Shown here: positions 61,498-64,000 of the stretch, piece after piece | Layout of the letters: every line of letters starts with the position of its first letter | How positions within the stretch are numbered: the first letter of the stretch is position 1 | NCBI GenBank assembly: GCA_947497585.1 | Contig: CANMHG010000006.1 | Span: 1 to 64,000 of the forward strand | Reading direction: 5' to 3' | From: an uncultured Bacillaceae bacterium | GTDB taxonomy: Bacteria; Bacillota; Bacilli; Bacillales; Bacillaceae_L | Length of the DNA: 64,000 nt | Position numbers and translations under genes: made by a program | The notes under the pieces: model-generated | Seen by the model: the letters and a program-made list of their open reading frames with translations, nothing else | Database searches by the model: none | Told to the model about the DNA's origin: nothing

Positions 61498-63144
61498 TTA
61501 TTCTAGGTCTACTTCAGCTAATGATTCACTTGTTGAAGGATGTGGAACATAATTAAGAACATTTGAGCCAGATGCCAATACTGGTGTATTGTGTACAAGT
61601 GGAATCCAAGGTGCTTCATTGTGCATGATTTCTAGTGCTTTTTGGTACATGCTTTCTCTTTCGGCAACATCAGTTACTTCTGTTGCTTTAATAAGCAATT
61701 CTGTAACTTCATCATTTGCATATTGTGCACGGTTTCCGCCAGGAATTGAGTTCTTACTTAATAATGGGTTTAAGAAGTAATCTGGGTCACCATTTGTTCC
61801 TGACCAACCAAGCATAAATACATCATGTTTACCCTTAGTTGTTTCATCTAAGTAAGTAGCCCACTCCATACTTACGATGTTTGCTGTTAAACCAATCTTA
61901 GCAAAATCTGCTTGTAGCACCTCTGCTGCCTTTTGAGGATCTGGCATATAAGGGCGTGCAACCGGCATCGTCCATAAATCAAAAGTAAAACCTTCTTCAT
62001 AACCAGCTTCAGCTAGCAACTGTTTTGCTTTTTCTGGATTATATGAATATTCTTGTACAGAATCGTTATAACCTAAGTAGCCAGGTGGTAATGCACCCTT
62101 AGCTGGCACTGCGAGGTTATTATATAAACCGGTAATAAGAGCCTCTTTATTTACTGCATAGTTCATCGCAACACGCACTTTTGGATCATCAAAAGGAGCC
62201 TTCTGTGTATTGAAGCCTAGATATCCTACGTTATTGGCAGTACGTTTATAAAGTTTTAGGTTAGAATCCGACTCTACTCCGTTAACATCATCTGGATTTA
62301 GTCCGTCCATAATATCAATTTGGCCTGCTTTTAGTGCAGTATATCTTGCAGAGTTGTCTGGAATCGTCTTGAAGATAACTGTATCAAGCTTCGGAAGACC
62401 TTCCTTCCAGTAGTTTGGATTCTTTACAAGAGTAATAGATTCATTTCTCTTCCATTCCTTGAACATGAAAGGTCCAGTCCCTACTGGATTCTCAATTATT
62501 TTGCTACCATAATCTTCAAAGCTCTTAGGAGAAGCAATCGCAAATGAAGCCATCGCTAAGTTTTGAATAAATGGTGCATACGGCTTCGTTAAAACAAATT
62601 CAACTTGATGATCATTAAGCTTATTGATTTCTTTAATAATATGCCCTGCGTCACCTTTATGACCGCCAAATAATGTTTGATAGAAGGTATATGCAAATCC
62701 TTCATCTGCATAATGATGAGGGTGATTTTTATCAGCCCATCTCTCATAGTTAAAGATTACAGCATCCGCATTAAAATCTGTTCCATCATGGAACTTAACA
62801 CCTTGAACTAAATCAAGGATATAGCGTGTTCCATCATCTTCAATTTTCCAGTCACTTGCTAAGCCTGGCTTTACATTGAAAGAATCTTTATCATATTCAA
62901 GCAATGACTCAAAAATTTGCATTGTTACACGAGATGTTTCTCCATCTGTCGTACTAGCAAAATCTAAACTATTATTCTCACCACCACGTGCGAAAATTAA
63001 CGTTTTAGGTTCAGCATTCTCACTAGTGTCATCTTTAGGTTTTTCCGGATCATTAGACGTACTTGGCTTGTCGCTACATCCAACCAAAGCTAAAGATGTA
63101 ATTAGCCCTAGGATGAACATAATAATTAACCCTTTTCTCTTCAT
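61498..63144 (-). CDS. Oligopeptide/dipeptide-binding lipoprotein
   Basis: A 548-residue SBP_bac_5 protein. Lipoprotein signal MKRKGLIIMFILGLITSLAL ends in VGC, followed by a Ser/Asp/Lys/Glu-rich linker and the fold (TLIFARGGENNSLDF; EFVLTKPYAPFIQNLAMASFAIASP; GTGPFMFKEW). It captures peptides outside the membrane. Related proteins bind dipeptides, glutathione or murein peptides. AAGGGGG lies upstream of the ATG. Confidence 0.92.
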   Translation of the reverse strand: MKRKGLIIMFILGLITSLALVGCSDKPSTSNDPEKPKDDTSENAEPKTLIFARGGENNSLDFASTTDGETSRVTMQIFESLLEYDKDSFNVKPGLASDWKIEDDGTRYILDLVQGVKFHDGTDFNADAVIFNYERWADKNHPHHYADEGFAYTFYQTLFGGHKGDAGHIIKEINKLNDHQVEFVLTKPYAPFIQNLAMASFAIASPKSFEDYGSKIIENPVGTGPFMFKEWKRNESITLVKNPNYWKEGLPKLDTVIFKTIPDNSARYTALKAGQIDIMDGLNPDDVNGVESDSNLKLYKRTANNVGYLGFNTQKAPFDDPKVRVAMNYAVNKEALITGLYNNLAVPAKGALPPGYLGYNDSVQEYSYNPEKAKQLLAEAGYEEGFTFDLWTMPVARPYMPDPQKAAEVLQADFAKIGLTANIVSMEWATYLDETTKGKHDVFMLGWSGTNGDPDYFLNPLLSKNSIPGGNRAQYANDEVTELLIKATEVTDVAERESMYQKALEIMHNEAPWIPLVHNTPVLASGSNVLNYVPHPSTSESLAEVDLE

Positions 63145-63185
63145 AATATGCCCCCTTAAATTTTTATATCAAACGTGTATGTCTT

Positions 63186-64000
63186 TTATTCAAATAAGTG
63201 ACATGCCACGAAATGACCATCGGTTAGCTCCTGGAATGCTGGTCTTTCTTTTTTACATATTTCCATGCATGATGGACAGCGAGTATGAAACGCACAACCA
63301 CTTGGTGGGTTAGATGGACTCGGCAAGTCCCCTTCAAGTAGAATTCTTTCTTTTTTATAGTCAGGATCAACAATTGGCACTGCAGATAATAATGCTTCCG
63401 TATAAGGATGTTTTGGGTTTTCATATAATTCGTCTTTTGGAGCCAATTCTACTAATCTCCCTAAATACATAACGCCTACTCGGTCACTAATATGTTTGAC
63501 AACACTTAAATCGTGAGCGATAAAGATGTATGTAAGGTTAAACTCTTTTTGTAAATCCTGCATAAGGTTCAATATTTGTGATTGAATGGAAACATCTAAT
63601 GCTGACACAGGCTCATCTGCAATGATGATTTTGGGGTTAACCGCTAAAGCACGAGCAATTCCTATCCTTTGTCGCTGTCCACCACTAAATTGATGAGGAT
63701 ATCTTGATGCATGATAACTACTCAAGCCAACCGTTTCTAATAGATATCGAACTCTTTCTCGTCTTTCTTTTTTATTGCCCATACCATGAACAATCATTGG
63801 TTCTTCAATAATTTTTTCTACAGTGTGTCTTGGATTCAAAGAGGCGTATGGATCTTGAAAAACGATTTGCATGTCTTTTCTTAGCTTCCGCATCTCTTCT
63901 GCTTTTAGTGAAGTAATATCTGTTCCGTTAAAATAGACCTTGCCCTCGGTTGGTTCAATTAACCTTAAGATTGATCGACCAGTAGTAGATTTACCACAGC
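63186..64000 (-). CDS. Oligopeptide/dipeptide ABC transporter ATP-binding protein (partial, 5' end outside window)
   Basis: 271 codons remain; the beginning lies beyond the right edge. The first visible residues are [11 protein letters not shown], the end of Walker A. Then Q-loop [16 protein letters not shown], signature [15 protein letters not shown], Walker [14 protein letters not shown], and the C-terminal oligo_HPY region with the cysteine cluster [14 protein letters not shown] (iron-sulfur or structural in this group). It is the OppF/DppF-type subunit, upstream in the same operon as the binding protein; an OppD partner is expected further right. Confidence 0.93.
   Translation of the reverse strand, partial: CGKSTTGRSILRLIEPTEGKVYFNGTDITSLKAEEMRKLRKDMQIVFQDPYASLNPRHTVEKIIEEPMIVHGMGNKKERRERVRYLLETVGLSSYHASRYPHQFSGGQRQRIGIARALAVNPKIIIADEPVSALDVSIQSQILNLMQDLQKEFNLTYIFIAHDLSVVKHISDRVGVMYLGRLVELAPKDELYENPKHPYTEALLSAVPIVDPDYKKERILLEGDLPSPSNPPSGCAFHTRCPSCMEICKKERPAFQELTDGHFVACHLFE

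Overview
This window is about 64 kb of AT-rich chromosome from a low-GC, Gram-positive, aerobic spore-former of the Bacillaceae. Evidence for this is the AGGAGG-type ribosome binding sites, an aa3 menaquinol oxidase operon (qoxABCD), a ba3-type oxidase operon, a SpoIID/LytB protein, a purine riboswitch ahead of xpt, lipoprotein signal peptides, and sigma-A and sigma-D-like promoters. The species cannot be named from this sequence. No rRNA, tRNA, CRISPR array, transposase or prophage block was seen.

Layout. 0-0.83 kb has no gene: it holds a 52-bp tandem palindrome array and a cluster of DnaA boxes. 0.83-4.6 kb: cell-wall amidase, DUF4397 protein, DUF2254 membrane protein, small membrane protein. 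4.6-12.7 kb: two respiratory operons on the minus strand, qoxABCD (with Rex-like and Fnr-like sites upstream) and a ba3 oxidase set (46-aa subunit IIa, CuA subunit II, subunit I, Sco protein, membrane protein). 12.8-18.2 kb: glutaminase, glutathione peroxidase plus an OhrR-like repressor behind an inverted-repeat operator, alcohol and aldehyde dehydrogenases, and a 56-aa gene. A REP-like palindrome recurs five times between 9.0 and 18.3 kb. 18.3-27.4 kb: oligoendopeptidase F, a HAD phosphatase, a Fur-box-controlled ferric iron ABC transporter, a SET-domain protein and small or hypothetical proteins. 27.5-35.9 kb: a second 52-bp palindrome array, SelO, GalE, the riboswitch-controlled xpt-permease operon, an ABC-F ATPase with an attenuator-like leader and a broken 3' end, and a YgjP-like metallopeptidase. 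36.1-41.9 kb: a UDG-like protein, nagA-nagB and glcD-glcF.

42.1-57.2 kb is a cell-wall amino-sugar salvage region. It holds murQ, a sugar ABC transporter without its own ATPase, nagZ, murR, anmK, a second membrane-anchored GH3 enzyme, an AmiE-like serine hydrolase, a LytB-like amidase enhancer, a NamZ (DUF1343) enzyme without signal peptide, and a BadF-type amino-sugar kinase. Together with nagA and nagB these could carry MurNAc-containing fragments through MurNAc-6P, GlcNAc-6P and GlcN-6P to fructose-6P. There is no MurP-type PTS permease here, so uptake seems to use the ABC transporter and cytoplasmic kinases. 57.3-64 kb: a chemoreceptor with a sigma-D-like promoter and an oligopeptide ABC transporter operon interrupted by a MITE-like repeat; its last ATPase gene runs off the right edge.

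Most worth a second look: two sequence-unrelated arrays (1-413 and 27519-27726) share the same 25-bp palindrome plus 27-bp linker geometry; the DnaA-box cluster; the transporter-based MurNAc route with cytosolic NamZ; and the leader and frameshift of the ABC-F gene.
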